Notes under the pieces: generated by a model
Told to the model about the DNA's origin: nothing
The model's database searches: none
The model's input: the letters and a program-made list of their open reading frames with translations, nothing else
Shown: piece by piece, positions 8,022-15,462 of the stretch
Numbering within the stretch: position 1 is the first letter of the stretch
How the letters are laid out: every line of letters begins with the position of its first letter
From: Candidatus Omnitrophota bacterium
GTDB taxonomy: Bacteria > Omnitrophota > Gorgyraeia > JABMRN01 > RBG-13-46-9
Direction: 5' to 3'
Assembly: GCA_016782495.1 (NCBI GenBank)
Contig: JADHYL010000003.1
Span: 1-29,681 of the forward strand
Length of the DNA stretch: 29,681 nt
Translations under genes and position numbers: made by a program

Positions 8022-10215
8022 TCTGTCTTTCTTTTTTCGGTTTCACTTCCGGATATTCGAGCCGCGTGTGAAAAATGCCCGTTAGAACTCTCACGAAGCT
8101 CTCGGCTATTTTATGTAAATCTTTTAAAGTCAGGTCGCATTCGTCCAGCTGCCCGTCTATGAATTTGTTGTTGATTATTTTCTGCACAAGACCCCTTATG
8201 CGAGCGGGTGTCGGATCACCGAGCATCCTGGAAGAAGCCTCTACCGAATCCGCCAGAAGAACGATAGCCACCTCCTTGGTCTGCGGCCTGGGACCCGGGT
8301 ATCTAAATTCCTCTTCTTTAAGCTCGGTTTCGGATTTAGCCTTTTCAATGGCTCGCTGGTAAAAATAATAAATCAGGCTCGTGCCGTGGTGCTGGCTGAT
8401 AAAATTGACAATGGCGTTATTCAACTTATGTTTTTTGGCGAGTTCCATCCCGTCCTTGGTGTGATTCGTAATGATAAGGGCGCTCATCGAAGGTGTCAGT
8501 TTATCGTGTTTCGAGGATGTGCTCATTTCGTTTTCCACAAAATATTCGGCTTTACCGATTTTTCCTATGTCATGGTAGTAGGCACCTACCCTGGCCAATA
8601 GCGAGTTCGCTCCGATACCGTCGCACGCTTCTTCAGCCAGGTTTCCTACCAAAATACTGTGATGATACGTGCCGGGGGCTTTGATAGTAAGTTCTTTTAG
8701 TATGGGGTTACTCAGATCGGAAAGCTCCAGAAGCGTGATGTTAGTAATGAGATTGAAAACATACTCAAAAAGCGGCAAAAGCCCTATTACGATAAAACTG
8801 GCGATGATACCGTTTGCTATGCCGTAAAGGCCTTCTCTCACCATGTCTTCCTTCCCAAGATTATTTAGTAGGCCTATCCCCACGATGGAAAAAAAGTTTA
8901 TTAAAGATACCGCAAACCCCGCGAAAAAGATCTGCGAACGCCTTCTGGCCCCGCGCACAACCCATATGCCCAAAGCGCTCCCGACAAAAAGAACAAAAGA
9001 TAAATCTAATCTGCCGCCCGCTATAATCCCTATATAAAGGCTTACCGCCAGACTTACCACAAACGCGGTGCTGACATTAAAAAGTAGGACTAATATCATT
9101 GCTATGCCCGCCAGCGGAATAAGGTACGTGGAAACTTGAGACTGGATAATGAAAAGCGAAACGAGAATCGCTAAAAACGCGTTAATGCCGATAAGAAAAA
9201 TGTGCTTTGGCAGCCGGATAAGGCGTTTTTCAAACATCGTAAGATAGATGCTTGAGATAAGAACAAGCCCCAAAAGAAGGATAATTAACCCGCACATGTA
9301 CGCGGTTCTGTTGACAACGGCCTGAACGCGTGTTACCTGATTGAGTTTTGCGATATCGTATTTTGTGAGCCTCGCGCCTTTTTCTATTATGAGTTCATTT
9401 TTCTTTACCGTCTCTTTTTTGTAGATGGGGGGAACTTTGTCCCTCGCTTTGGCTTTCCCCGCAAGCGTTTCTTTTTCGTCAAAACTCACGTTTCTGGTTA
9501 TGTCGTCTTTGATAACGTCGTAGATGGTGCTTCTCGTAAAACCGTCCTTGGGCATTAGCCTTGCAAGCGTATCCTGGACTATTTTTTGCGCTTCTTTTTG
9601 GTCTACCAGCTCTTTTGTTTTAATTTCTCTTTCCATCTTGAACTGGTCGTTTCTTATCAAAATACTTTCCGCATTGCTACTGATAAGGTTCGCCTTTTCG
9701 CCTGAATCGATTATCCCAACCAGAAATATATTCTCTAGCGCGTCTTTCGAAACCTTTTCAATCGCTTCCAGGTCTTTTGATTCCACCAGCCTCGCCAGAT
9801 TTTTATCCGAGATCGTAAAATCTATCTTCGTCTTGAGGATCTCCAGCTTCTCCTTATTGTTGAGGGAAGTGTTGTTTTGCACCTCCTTTATGTTTTCAAA
9901 AAACCTGTCGAGCCGCGCAAAAGCCTTCTCTTCGACCGAAGAATCTATGTTGTATACAGGCAACACCTTGTCTTCAAAATCTTTTCTAACCTTTTCGGTC
10001 TTTTCCTCGTCAATTGTCGTGGGATACGCAAAGTCATATGGCGCATAGATCGTCCTTAAAGAGATGTCTCCTTCTTTCATCTGGTAGAGACTGGGAGCGC
10101 TTAATATGTACAATGCCACCAATACCGCCAGACAGAAACCCAGAACTATGACAAGAGGATAAAAATACGTGCTCTTGTGCATCCGTTTCAATAAATTATT
10201 TTTTTGTTCTTGCAT
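7987..10215 (-). CDS. pgpH: PgpH/YqfF-type 7TM-HD protein, probable c-di-AMP phosphodiesterase
   Basis: 742 residues. TM1 is at about 18-40, followed by an extracytoplasmic domain of about 260 residues that is charged and helical, then a cluster of seven membrane segments (about 302-490) and a cytoplasmic HD domain (about 500-700). HD residues are His518/519 (TYHHS), His548-Asp549 (YYHDIGK), His585 (TNHTKDG), His609 (SQHHG) and Asp656 (LADSVEA). This matches the 7TMR-HDED architecture whose studied member PgpH of Listeria cleaves cyclic di-AMP. The C-terminal tail is Lys-rich. It overlaps phoH by 20 bases and ybeY by 35 bases, the same neighbours seen in many bacteria. The c-di-AMP substrate is inferred from the family. 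Confidence 0.95.
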   Translation of the reverse strand: MQEQKNNLLKRMHKSTYFYPLVIVLGFCLAVLVALYILSAPSLYQMKEGDISLRTIYAPYDFAYPTTIDEEKTEKVRKDFEDKVLPVYNIDSSVEEKAFARLDRFFENIKEVQNNTSLNNKEKLEILKTKIDFTISDKNLARLVESKDLEAIEKVSKDALENIFLVGIIDSGEKANLISSNAESILIRNDQFKMEREIKTKELVDQKEAQKIVQDTLARLMPKDGFTRSTIYDVIKDDITRNVSFDEKETLAGKAKARDKVPPIYKKETVKKNELIIEKGARLTKYDIAKLNQVTRVQAVVNRTAYMCGLIILLLGLVLISSIYLTMFEKRLIRLPKHIFLIGINAFLAILVSLFIIQSQVSTYLIPLAGIAMILVLLFNVSTAFVVSLAVSLYIGIIAGGRLDLSFVLFVGSALGIWVVRGARRRSQIFFAGFAVSLINFFSIVGIGLLNNLGKEDMVREGLYGIANGIIASFIVIGLLPLFEYVFNLITNITLLELSDLSNPILKELTIKAPGTYHHSILVGNLAEEACDGIGANSLLARVGAYYHDIGKIGKAEYFVENEMSTSSKHDKLTPSMSALIITNHTKDGMELAKKHKLNNAIVNFISQHHGTSLIYYFYQRAIEKAKSETELKEEEFRYPGPRPQTKEVAIVLLADSVEASSRMLGDPTPARIRGLVQKIINNKFIDGQLDECDLTLKDLHKIAESFVRVLTGIFHTRLEYPEVKPKKERQNASKNKSKQSK

Positions 10216-11143
10216 AGGCTTTTATAATCTCCTGCACTAGTTCGTGCCTAACAACATCTTCCCCCTTCAAATAAACAAATTTTATACCTTGTATCCCCGC
10301 CAGAATATTTTCGGCCTCAACGAGGCCCGAGGTTTTCTCTTTGGGCAGGTCGCTTTGCGTTACATCCCCGGTAATAACCGTCTTTGAATCAAACCCGAGG
10401 CGCGTGAGAAACATCTTCATCTGCTCCGGGGTAGAATTCTGCGCCTCATCCAGGATTATGAATGAATCATTGAGCGTTCTCCCCCTCATATACGCCAGGG
10501 GGACAACTTCTATTATCCCTCTTTCCACGTAGTTGTGTATCAATTCGCTTTCGACCATATCGTAAAGGGCGTCATACATGGGTCTGAGATACGGGTTTAC
10601 TTTGGCGTATAAATCGCCGGGAAGATATCCGAGTTTTTCGCCCGCCTCAACGGCGGGTCTCGCCAGGATGATTCTACTTACTATTTTTTTCTTCAGGGCG
10701 TTTATGGCCATTGCTATCGCCAGATACGTTTTTCCCGTGCCGGCAGGGCCTATGCAAAATACTATATCGTGACTGCGGATGGCGTCGATATACGCCTTCT
10801 GCCCCTTGCTTTTCGGCGTTACGTATAACCTCTTGGAAGGGACCTCTATTCTTTCCAGATAAATATCGTGGATCCTGACCTTCTTGTCCTCTTTTATGGC
10901 TTTGACCGTATAGTTAAGATCGCTTTTTTTGATGTAGACGTTGTTTCGTATGGAAATGAGAAGTTCCTCGATGACACGGACGGCTTTTTCCACGTCCTCA
11001 TCCTGGCCCGTTATTTTGAGTATGCCGGCGCGGAGCACGGAACTTATGTTGAAGGACTTCTCGATCGCCTTCATGTTTTCGTCGTGCTTGCCTAAAAGGC
11101 TTCGCGCTTCCGAATCGTTACTCAGACGAATATCTTTCTCCAC
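10196..11143 (-). CDS. phoH: PhoH family ATPase (PhoL type)
   Basis: 315-residue cytosolic P-loop ATPase of the PhoH/PhoL family, often linked to RNA handling and encoded next to ybeY. A KH-like N-terminal portion (about 20-65, with SVLRAGILKITG) precedes the ATPase domain. Walker A is GPAGTGKT at 132-139, the signature ARPAVEAGEKLGYLPGDL begins at 161, Walker B is FIILDEAQN at 228-236, and the sensor segment TVITGDVTQSDLP follows. The start is GTG at 11143 with GAGG six bases upstream. The gene overlaps pgpH by 20 bases. Upstream lies the 75-bp AGCT-rich repeat that separates it from the lipoprotein gene. Confidence 0.96.
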   Translation of the reverse strand: MEKDIRLSNDSEARSLLGKHDENMKAIEKSFNISSVLRAGILKITGQDEDVEKAVRVIEELLISIRNNVYIKKSDLNYTVKAIKEDKKVRIHDIYLERIEVPSKRLYVTPKSKGQKAYIDAIRSHDIVFCIGPAGTGKTYLAIAMAINALKKKIVSRIILARPAVEAGEKLGYLPGDLYAKVNPYLRPMYDALYDMVESELIHNYVERGIIEVVPLAYMRGRTLNDSFIILDEAQNSTPEQMKMFLTRLGFDSKTVITGDVTQSDLPKEKTSGLVEAENILAGIQGIKFVYLKGEDVVRHELVQEIIKAYARTKK

Positions 11144-11158
11144 GTAATACCTCGTTTT

Positions 11159-11234
11159 AGCTATCGGCTATCAGTCATCAGCTATCAGCAGAAAAAAATA
11201 AAGCTGAAAGCTAATAGCTGAAAGCTGAAAGCTC
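11159..11234. repeat. AGCT-rich intergenic repeat between lipoprotein gene and phoH
   Basis: The whole gap between two genes is built from variants of a short unit: GCTATCAG on the phoH side and GCTGAAA on the other, separated by an A-rich run (GAAAAAAATAAA). The units GCTATCAGC and GCTGAAAGC pair imperfectly across the A/T run, giving a possible hairpin. Read on the minus strand a run of T's follows the first half of the repeats, so it may work as a weak terminator or attenuator of the lipoprotein transcript. A similar AGCTAA-rich stretch lies after groEL. Confidence 0.7.
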
Positions 11235-11606
11235 CTATTTTATCCACTGCTCTTCTTCGTCTTTAGAAAGTTTGGGCGTTTTTGCCGCAGGCTTTTTAGC
11301 TTCCGGCTTCGGTGTCTTTTTCTCAGGCAGCTCCATTATTGTTTCTTCCTCATAGATAACGCCTTCTTCCGGAGGTAGCTCTACTTTTTCGCCGGGCAAG
11401 ATAGGAATTTCTATGTCCACCCCTATGAGGGTCCTTTTCCGGACTTCTCTTTCTACGGGCGCCGGCGGAGGTGTGCCCATGACATAACCCCGGTTTCCTT
11501 CGGCGCGCTGGTCAACCCTGTCTTTTTTGAACGTGTAGGTCCTAACGTTGGAACAACCCGCCAGTGCTATGCTAACCAATAAAAACGCAACAAAAAACTT
11601 TTGCAT
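11235..11606 (-). CDS. small lipoprotein, unknown function
   Basis: 123 residues. Residues 1-17 are a lipoprotein signal peptide with lipobox LAGC, so Cys18 would be lipidated after signal peptidase II cleavage. Ser follows the Cys, not Asp, which under the E. coli Lol rule would favour the outer membrane. The mature part contains DRVDQRAEGNRGYVMGTPPP and then a Pro/Glu/Lys-rich tail (EKKTPKPEAKKPAAKTP). I recall similar DRVDQ...GNRGY lipoproteins from Omnitrophota-type genomes but cannot verify this here. No enzymatic domain is visible. ATG 11606 has a perfect AAGGAGG seven bases or so upstream, which implies strong translation. It sits 10 bases after aspS. Confidence 0.85.
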   Translation of the reverse strand: MQKFFVAFLLVSIALAGCSNVRTYTFKKDRVDQRAEGNRGYVMGTPPPAPVEREVRKRTLIGVDIEIPILPGEKVELPPEEGVIYEEETIMELPEKKTPKPEAKKPAAKTPKLSKDEEEQWIK

Positions 11607-11616
11607 TTCAACCTCC

Positions 11617-13377
11617 TTATTTCGCTCTTTTAATATGCAACTCCTTTAACTGTTTATCGTCAACATCGGAAGGGGCGTCTGTCATAAGGCATACCCCTTT
11701 TTGTGTCTTCGGAAAAGCTATCACATCTCTTATAGTGTTTGTATCCGTAAAAAGAGTAAGGAATCTGTCCAGGCCGAAAGCTATGCCGCCGTGCGGAGGG
11801 GCGCCGTACTTGAAGGCCTCCAAAAGAAATCCGAAACGCTTTTTCGCTTCCTCGCGGCTGAGGCCTATGGTCTTAAAGATCCTCTCCTGCATGGCCTCCG
11901 TATGTATCCTTATGCTTCCGCTAGCTATTTCTATCCCGTTTATCACGAGGTCGTATGAGCGCGCGCGTATCTTATCAAGCTCTTTACCATCTAAAAGCTT
12001 TACATCCTCTTCCTTGCAGGACGTAAAAGGATGGTGTTCGGATTCCCACCTCTTTTCCTCTTCATTGTATTTAAAAAGCGGGAAATCAACAATCCAGAGA
12101 AGATTAAATTTCTTTTTGTCTATAAGCCCTTTTTCGGACGCGATCTCAAGCCTCAGGTTTGATAACACGCTAAAGGTAACATCCTTTTTGTCGGCAACTA
12201 TAAGGACAAGATCCCCCTCTTTCGCCGAAACTTTATTTTTTATCGCCTCAAGCTCCGTTTCGCTAAAAAACTTGTCTATGCTGGAATGGAGCTTCTCTTT
12301 TTCGCATTTAAAATATGCCAGGCCCCCGGCGCCGTATTCTTTAGCCTTTTCTATAAAACCGTCCAGCTTCGCCCGGCTTATCTTGGCGTAACCGTCGGCA
12401 TTTATCGCGCGTATATGCCCGCCCGCCTCAAGGTTCTTTTTAAACACGTTAAACTTTGTATCCTTTAAAACATCGGAAATATCAATTAGTTCCATGCCAA
12501 AACGCGTGTCCGGTTTGTCGGTGCCGAATCTATCCATTGCTTCCTGGTATTTCAGTCTCGGAAAAGGAACCTTGATATCAATGCCTAAGACTTCCTTAAA
12601 TGCGGTTTTCATGATGCCTTCCGAAATACCGAAAATATCCTCTTCAGTCACGAAACTCATTTCCATGTCGAGCTGGGTAAATTCCGGTTGCCTGTCCTTT
12701 CTTAGATCCTCATCTCTGAAGCAGCGCGCTATCTGAAAATACCTGTCAAGACCCGCGACCATCAATATTTGCTTAAAAAGCTGCGGGGATTGCGGCAGGG
12801 CGTAAAATTTTCCCGCGTTAAGTCGGGACGGCACAAGGTAGTCGCGCGCGCCTTCCGGAGTCGAGCGGGTAAGAAAAGGGGTCTCCACTTCCACGAAATT
12901 CTCTTTTTCGAGAAAATTTCTTATTGAACTGTTTATCCTGTGCCTGAGACGCAAGCTCTTCTGCATATTAGGCCTTCTTAAATCTATATAACGGTATTTA
13001 AGCCGCGTTTCATCGGAGACGGAAGCCTTGTCGTCTATCTCGAAAGGCGGAGTGAGCGCCGCATTCAAAATATTAAGCGCATTTACGAGCACTTCGATCC
13101 CGCCGGTGGGAAGCTTGGCGTTTACCGTGCCTTGCGGCCTTTCCCTGACAACGCCTTTAACCTGGATGACATACTCGCTTTTGAGCTCATGGGCTTTCCG
13201 GTGTATCTCACGATTTTTTTCCGGATCAAAGACAAGCTGTGTCAATCCGTAAGCGTCTCTTATATCCACAAATATAAGTTCTCCGTGGTCACGCCTGGCA
13301 TGCACCCATCCCGCGAGTGTGACTTCATTATCGATATCATCTTTTTTTAATCCGCTGCAAGTATGAGTTCTTAACAT
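11617..13377 (-). CDS. aspS: aspartyl-tRNA synthetase, bacterial type, possibly non-discriminating
   Basis: Class IIb synthetase, 586 residues, the usual bacterial length. The N-terminal OB anticodon domain (GWVHARRDHGELIFVDIRD at 23-41, split here as GWVHARRDHG and LIFVDIRD) is followed by motif 2 (FRDEDLRKDRQPEFTQLD), the GAD insertion in the middle and motif 3 (GIAFGLDRF) near the end. His31 after RRD and a Gly at about 83 (RPQGTVN) match the residues associated with non-discriminating bacterial AspRS such as that of Pseudomonas aeruginosa, where E. coli has Leu30. If so, the enzyme also makes Asp-tRNA-Asn for GatCAB. AGAAGG in the last codons of hisS is its ribosome site; the gap is four bases. 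Confidence 0.98.
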   Translation of the reverse strand: MLRTHTCSGLKKDDIDNEVTLAGWVHARRDHGELIFVDIRDAYGLTQLVFDPEKNREIHRKAHELKSEYVIQVKGVVRERPQGTVNAKLPTGGIEVLVNALNILNAALTPPFEIDDKASVSDETRLKYRYIDLRRPNMQKSLRLRHRINSSIRNFLEKENFVEVETPFLTRSTPEGARDYLVPSRLNAGKFYALPQSPQLFKQILMVAGLDRYFQIARCFRDEDLRKDRQPEFTQLDMEMSFVTEEDIFGISEGIMKTAFKEVLGIDIKVPFPRLKYQEAMDRFGTDKPDTRFGMELIDISDVLKDTKFNVFKKNLEAGGHIRAINADGYAKISRAKLDGFIEKAKEYGAGGLAYFKCEKEKLHSSIDKFFSETELEAIKNKVSAKEGDLVLIVADKKDVTFSVLSNLRLEIASEKGLIDKKKFNLLWIVDFPLFKYNEEEKRWESEHHPFTSCKEEDVKLLDGKELDKIRARSYDLVINGIEIASGSIRIHTEAMQERIFKTIGLSREEAKKRFGFLLEAFKYGAPPHGGIAFGLDRFLTLFTDTNTIRDVIAFPKTQKGVCLMTDAPSDVDDKQLKELHIKRAK

Positions 13378-13381
13378 GATT

Positions 13382-14647
13382 TTACCCTTCTAGCGCATTT
13401 TTTAATATTTCGAACAATTTGTTTTCTTCCACTGACTCTTCGGTCTTTTTTACCATATTCCTTATGGTAAGCCTGCCTTCCCTAAGCTCGTTTTCCCCCA
13501 GTATAATCACAGCCCTGGCGTTATTTTTGTCGGCGGTTCGCATCTGCGACTTAAGAGACGCTTCTTTTACGTCCGTCAGAACTATTATATCAGCGAAACT
13601 TTCGCTTTTTCTTAATTTTTCGGCTATTTGAATGCCCCTTATTTTTGCGGCGTCACCGAGCGTGGCGATGTATACGACTTTAGCGCAATCGGAGCCGGGG
13701 ATCTCTTTTTTGAGAGCGATTATTATTCTTTCCATTCCCAGCGCGTATCCCACTGCGCCGGTATCGGGCCCGCCTAAATCCTTGACCAGATTATCGTATC
13801 TTCCGCCCGCGCCTATGGCATCCTGGGCGCCCAAAGAAGGGTGCGTGATCTCAAAAACGGTTCCCGTATAATAATCAAGGCCCCTTACGAGATTTTTTGC
13901 TTCTTCAAGCTTTACACCTTTTAAGGCATTTTTTACTTTGGCTATGTGGTCCTTGCAGGTGCCACATAAGTTATCCGCTATGTCCGGGGCTTGTCTTGCT
14001 ATTTCGGCGCAGGACTCATTTTTGCAATCCAGAACCCTCAGGACATTTTTTTTCATCCTGTCTCTGCAGGTATCGCAGATCCTTGCTTTTTTGTCGGATA
14101 AATATTTTTTAAAACTTTCGGCAAATGCGGCCTTGTCCGTTTTGCAACCAAGGCTATTCACTTTTATGGTGAAGTTTTGCAGGCCGAAAAGTTTTAGAAG
14201 GCTGTTTACCTGTCTAATAATTTCCGCGTCCGCATACGGCGAATTTGTCCCTAAAACCTCTACGCCTATCTGATGGAACTGCCTGGAGCGCCCCTTCTGC
14301 GGCCTTTCGCTTCTAAACATCGGCCCTATGTAATATAACCTGCACTCCGGAGAAACATTATAAAGGGCGTGTTCTATGTACGCCCTTACGATAGGCGCGG
14401 TCCCTTCCGGCCTGAGCGCGAGAGATCGCTCTCTTTTGTCGTTAAAGGTGTACATTTCTTTTGTCACAATGTCAGTGGTTTCGCCTATACCGCGAACAAA
14501 AATGCCGGTTTCCTCCAGGATGGGTGTCCTTATTTCTTTATAACCGTAAAATTCAAGTTCAGTGCGTGCGGTTTTTTCAAGCCATTGCCAAATTTGGGCG
14601 TCTTCCGGCAGTATATCGTCCATCCCTCTCACAGCTTTGTATTTCAT
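13382..14647 (-). CDS. hisS: histidyl-tRNA synthetase
   Basis: Class II synthetase of 421 residues. Motif 2 is FRSERPQKGRSRQFHQIG at 111-128, the histidine-specific signature RGLDYYTGTVFE is at 255-266, motif 3 YALGMERI is near 301-308, and a C-terminal anticodon domain follows. The insertion between motif 2 and the His signature carries six cysteines (191, 194, 208, 213, 228, 231) in CDTC, DCKNESC and LCGTC, a pattern seen in a subset of bacterial HisRS. These could bind zinc, though I cannot show it. ATG 14647 has GGGGAAGAGGGGAAG directly upstream. hisS-aspS adjacency is a very common bacterial pair. Confidence 0.98.
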   Translation of the reverse strand: MKYKAVRGMDDILPEDAQIWQWLEKTARTELEFYGYKEIRTPILEETGIFVRGIGETTDIVTKEMYTFNDKRERSLALRPEGTAPIVRAYIEHALYNVSPECRLYYIGPMFRSERPQKGRSRQFHQIGVEVLGTNSPYADAEIIRQVNSLLKLFGLQNFTIKVNSLGCKTDKAAFAESFKKYLSDKKARICDTCRDRMKKNVLRVLDCKNESCAEIARQAPDIADNLCGTCKDHIAKVKNALKGVKLEEAKNLVRGLDYYTGTVFEITHPSLGAQDAIGAGGRYDNLVKDLGGPDTGAVGYALGMERIIIALKKEIPGSDCAKVVYIATLGDAAKIRGIQIAEKLRKSESFADIIVLTDVKEASLKSQMRTADKNNARAVIILGENELREGRLTIRNMVKKTEESVEENKLFEILKNALEG

Positions 14648-14682
14648 CTTCCCCTCTTCCCCTTATCCCTTAACGCTTAACG

Positions 14683-14955
14683 CTATTTAACCTTCTCCTT
14701 CATCATGAGCCCGGATTTAAAGGTTACGACTTTCTTTTCCGGCACCGGGACGCTTTCACCCGTTTTGGGGTTTCTTGCCATTCTGGGCTTTCTGGATTTA
14801 ACTTTAAAAATCCCGAAGTTTCGCAGCTCCACCGTATCGCCCTTCGTCAGCGCTTCGACAATAAGATCCAGCGTCATCTGCACGGTTTTTTTAACGTCGA
14901 CCTGTTTTATATCGGTCTGGTCAGCGATGTTGGTTACTATTTCCTTTTTTGTCAT
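14683..14955 (-). CDS. HU/IHF family DNA-binding protein
   Basis: 90-residue histone-like protein. It starts TKKEIVTNIADQTDIKQ, has the VELRNFGIFKVKSRKPR hinge and the DNA-binding beta arm RMARNPKTGESVPVPEKKVV with the intercalating Pro in NPKTGE, and ends in FKSG. Length and sequence are those of HU/IHF homodimers that bend and compact DNA. Separating HU from IHF is not possible from the sequence alone. A strong TAGGAGGT lies nine bases before ATG 14955. It follows the small helical gene by 18 bases and precedes hisS by 35. Confidence 0.97.
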   Translation of the reverse strand: MTKKEIVTNIADQTDIKQVDVKKTVQMTLDLIVEALTKGDTVELRNFGIFKVKSRKPRMARNPKTGESVPVPEKKVVTFKSGLMMKEKVK

Positions 14956-14973
14956 TGACTGTTACCTCCTAAC

Positions 14974-15393
14974 TTATTTAAATCTTTTTATGTTTTTTTT
15001 AAACTCGAAGAAAAACCTGTTGAAACCCTCTATGCGTTTTTTCTTTTTTTCAAGCCGGGCTTTGAGCGAATTCAGGAACTCGCAAGATTCTTTCCAGTCC
15101 CTAGTTACGGATTTTGATTTTTCATCCGACATGATCGATATTCTTTCCAGGGAAAGTAGGCTGCACATCGCGGGGCTCATGATAAACCGTTTGAGCGGCT
15201 TCACGCCCAGAGAATCCATAAGGTCCTCGTATCTGGAATTCACAAGGTCTCTTACGGATGTAAACTCTTTTACTTTTTCTTCGTCAACATGGTTTTCGGA
15301 GATCGTGTTTTCGAAAATCTGATGAAATTTATTCCAAATCTCCAAAAATTCCTTCGTTTTCTTTATGTTCGTTTCTAGCGTTTTATCGATCAT
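14974..15393 (-). CDS. uncharacterised helical protein between dnaE and the HU gene
   Basis: I do not recognise this 139-residue protein (or 155 residues from a GTG at 15441). It is rich in Lys, Glu, Phe and Ser and looks all-helical: an opening helix TLETNIKKTKEFLEIWNKF, a charged middle (ENHVDEEKVKEFTSVRDLV), MSPAMCSLLSLERI, and a very basic C-terminus (KARLEKKKKRIEG, FKKNIKRFK). No signal peptide, membrane helix or catalytic motif is visible; phasin-like or coiled-coil packing is possible but unproven. I chose ATG 15393 because the upstream GTG lies inside the 48-bp palindrome and would encode unconserved-looking residues; neither start has a good ribosome site. Position downstream of a probable operator suggests separate control from dnaE. 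Confidence 0.7.
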   Translation of the reverse strand: MIDKTLETNIKKTKEFLEIWNKFHQIFENTISENHVDEEKVKEFTSVRDLVNSRYEDLMDSLGVKPLKRFIMSPAMCSLLSLERISIMSDEKSKSVTRDWKESCEFLNSLKARLEKKKKRIEGFNRFFFEFKKNIKRFK

Positions 15394-15407
15394 TGTCTTG
15401 TTCGTTA

Positions 15408-15455
15408 TTGAAACTGTTTCAGTGTCCTGTCTACAAGACACTGAAACAGTTTCAA
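15408..15455. promoter_or_regulatory. 48-bp palindrome with two TGAAACwGTTTCA dyads
   Basis: Two perfect 19-bp arms (15408-15426 TTGAAACTGTTTCAGTGTC and 15437-15455) flank a 10-bp centre. Each arm also contains its own 13-bp dyad: TGAAACTGTTTCA at 15409-15421 and TGAAACAGTTTCA at 15442-15454, with centres 33 bp apart, about three helical turns. There is no T-run after it on the minus strand, so a terminator is unlikely. It lies in the gap between the dnaE stop and the small helical gene, next to a TTGACT hexamer at the dnaE end. A paired operator for a dimeric repressor (for example a TetR-like protein) is the likeliest reading. Confidence 0.7.
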
Positions 15456-15462
15456 GGTTAAG

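Noticed and set aside
14705..15322. 205-codon plus-strand frame opposite HU and the small helical gene
   Set aside because: HU is unmistakable on the minus strand with a strong ribosome site, and the antisense translation has no recognisable feature.
15394..15441. GTG start at 15441 for the small helical gene, adding 16 residues
   Set aside because: It falls inside the 48-bp palindrome and has no ribosome site; ATG 15393 is a simpler start, though the choice is not certain.
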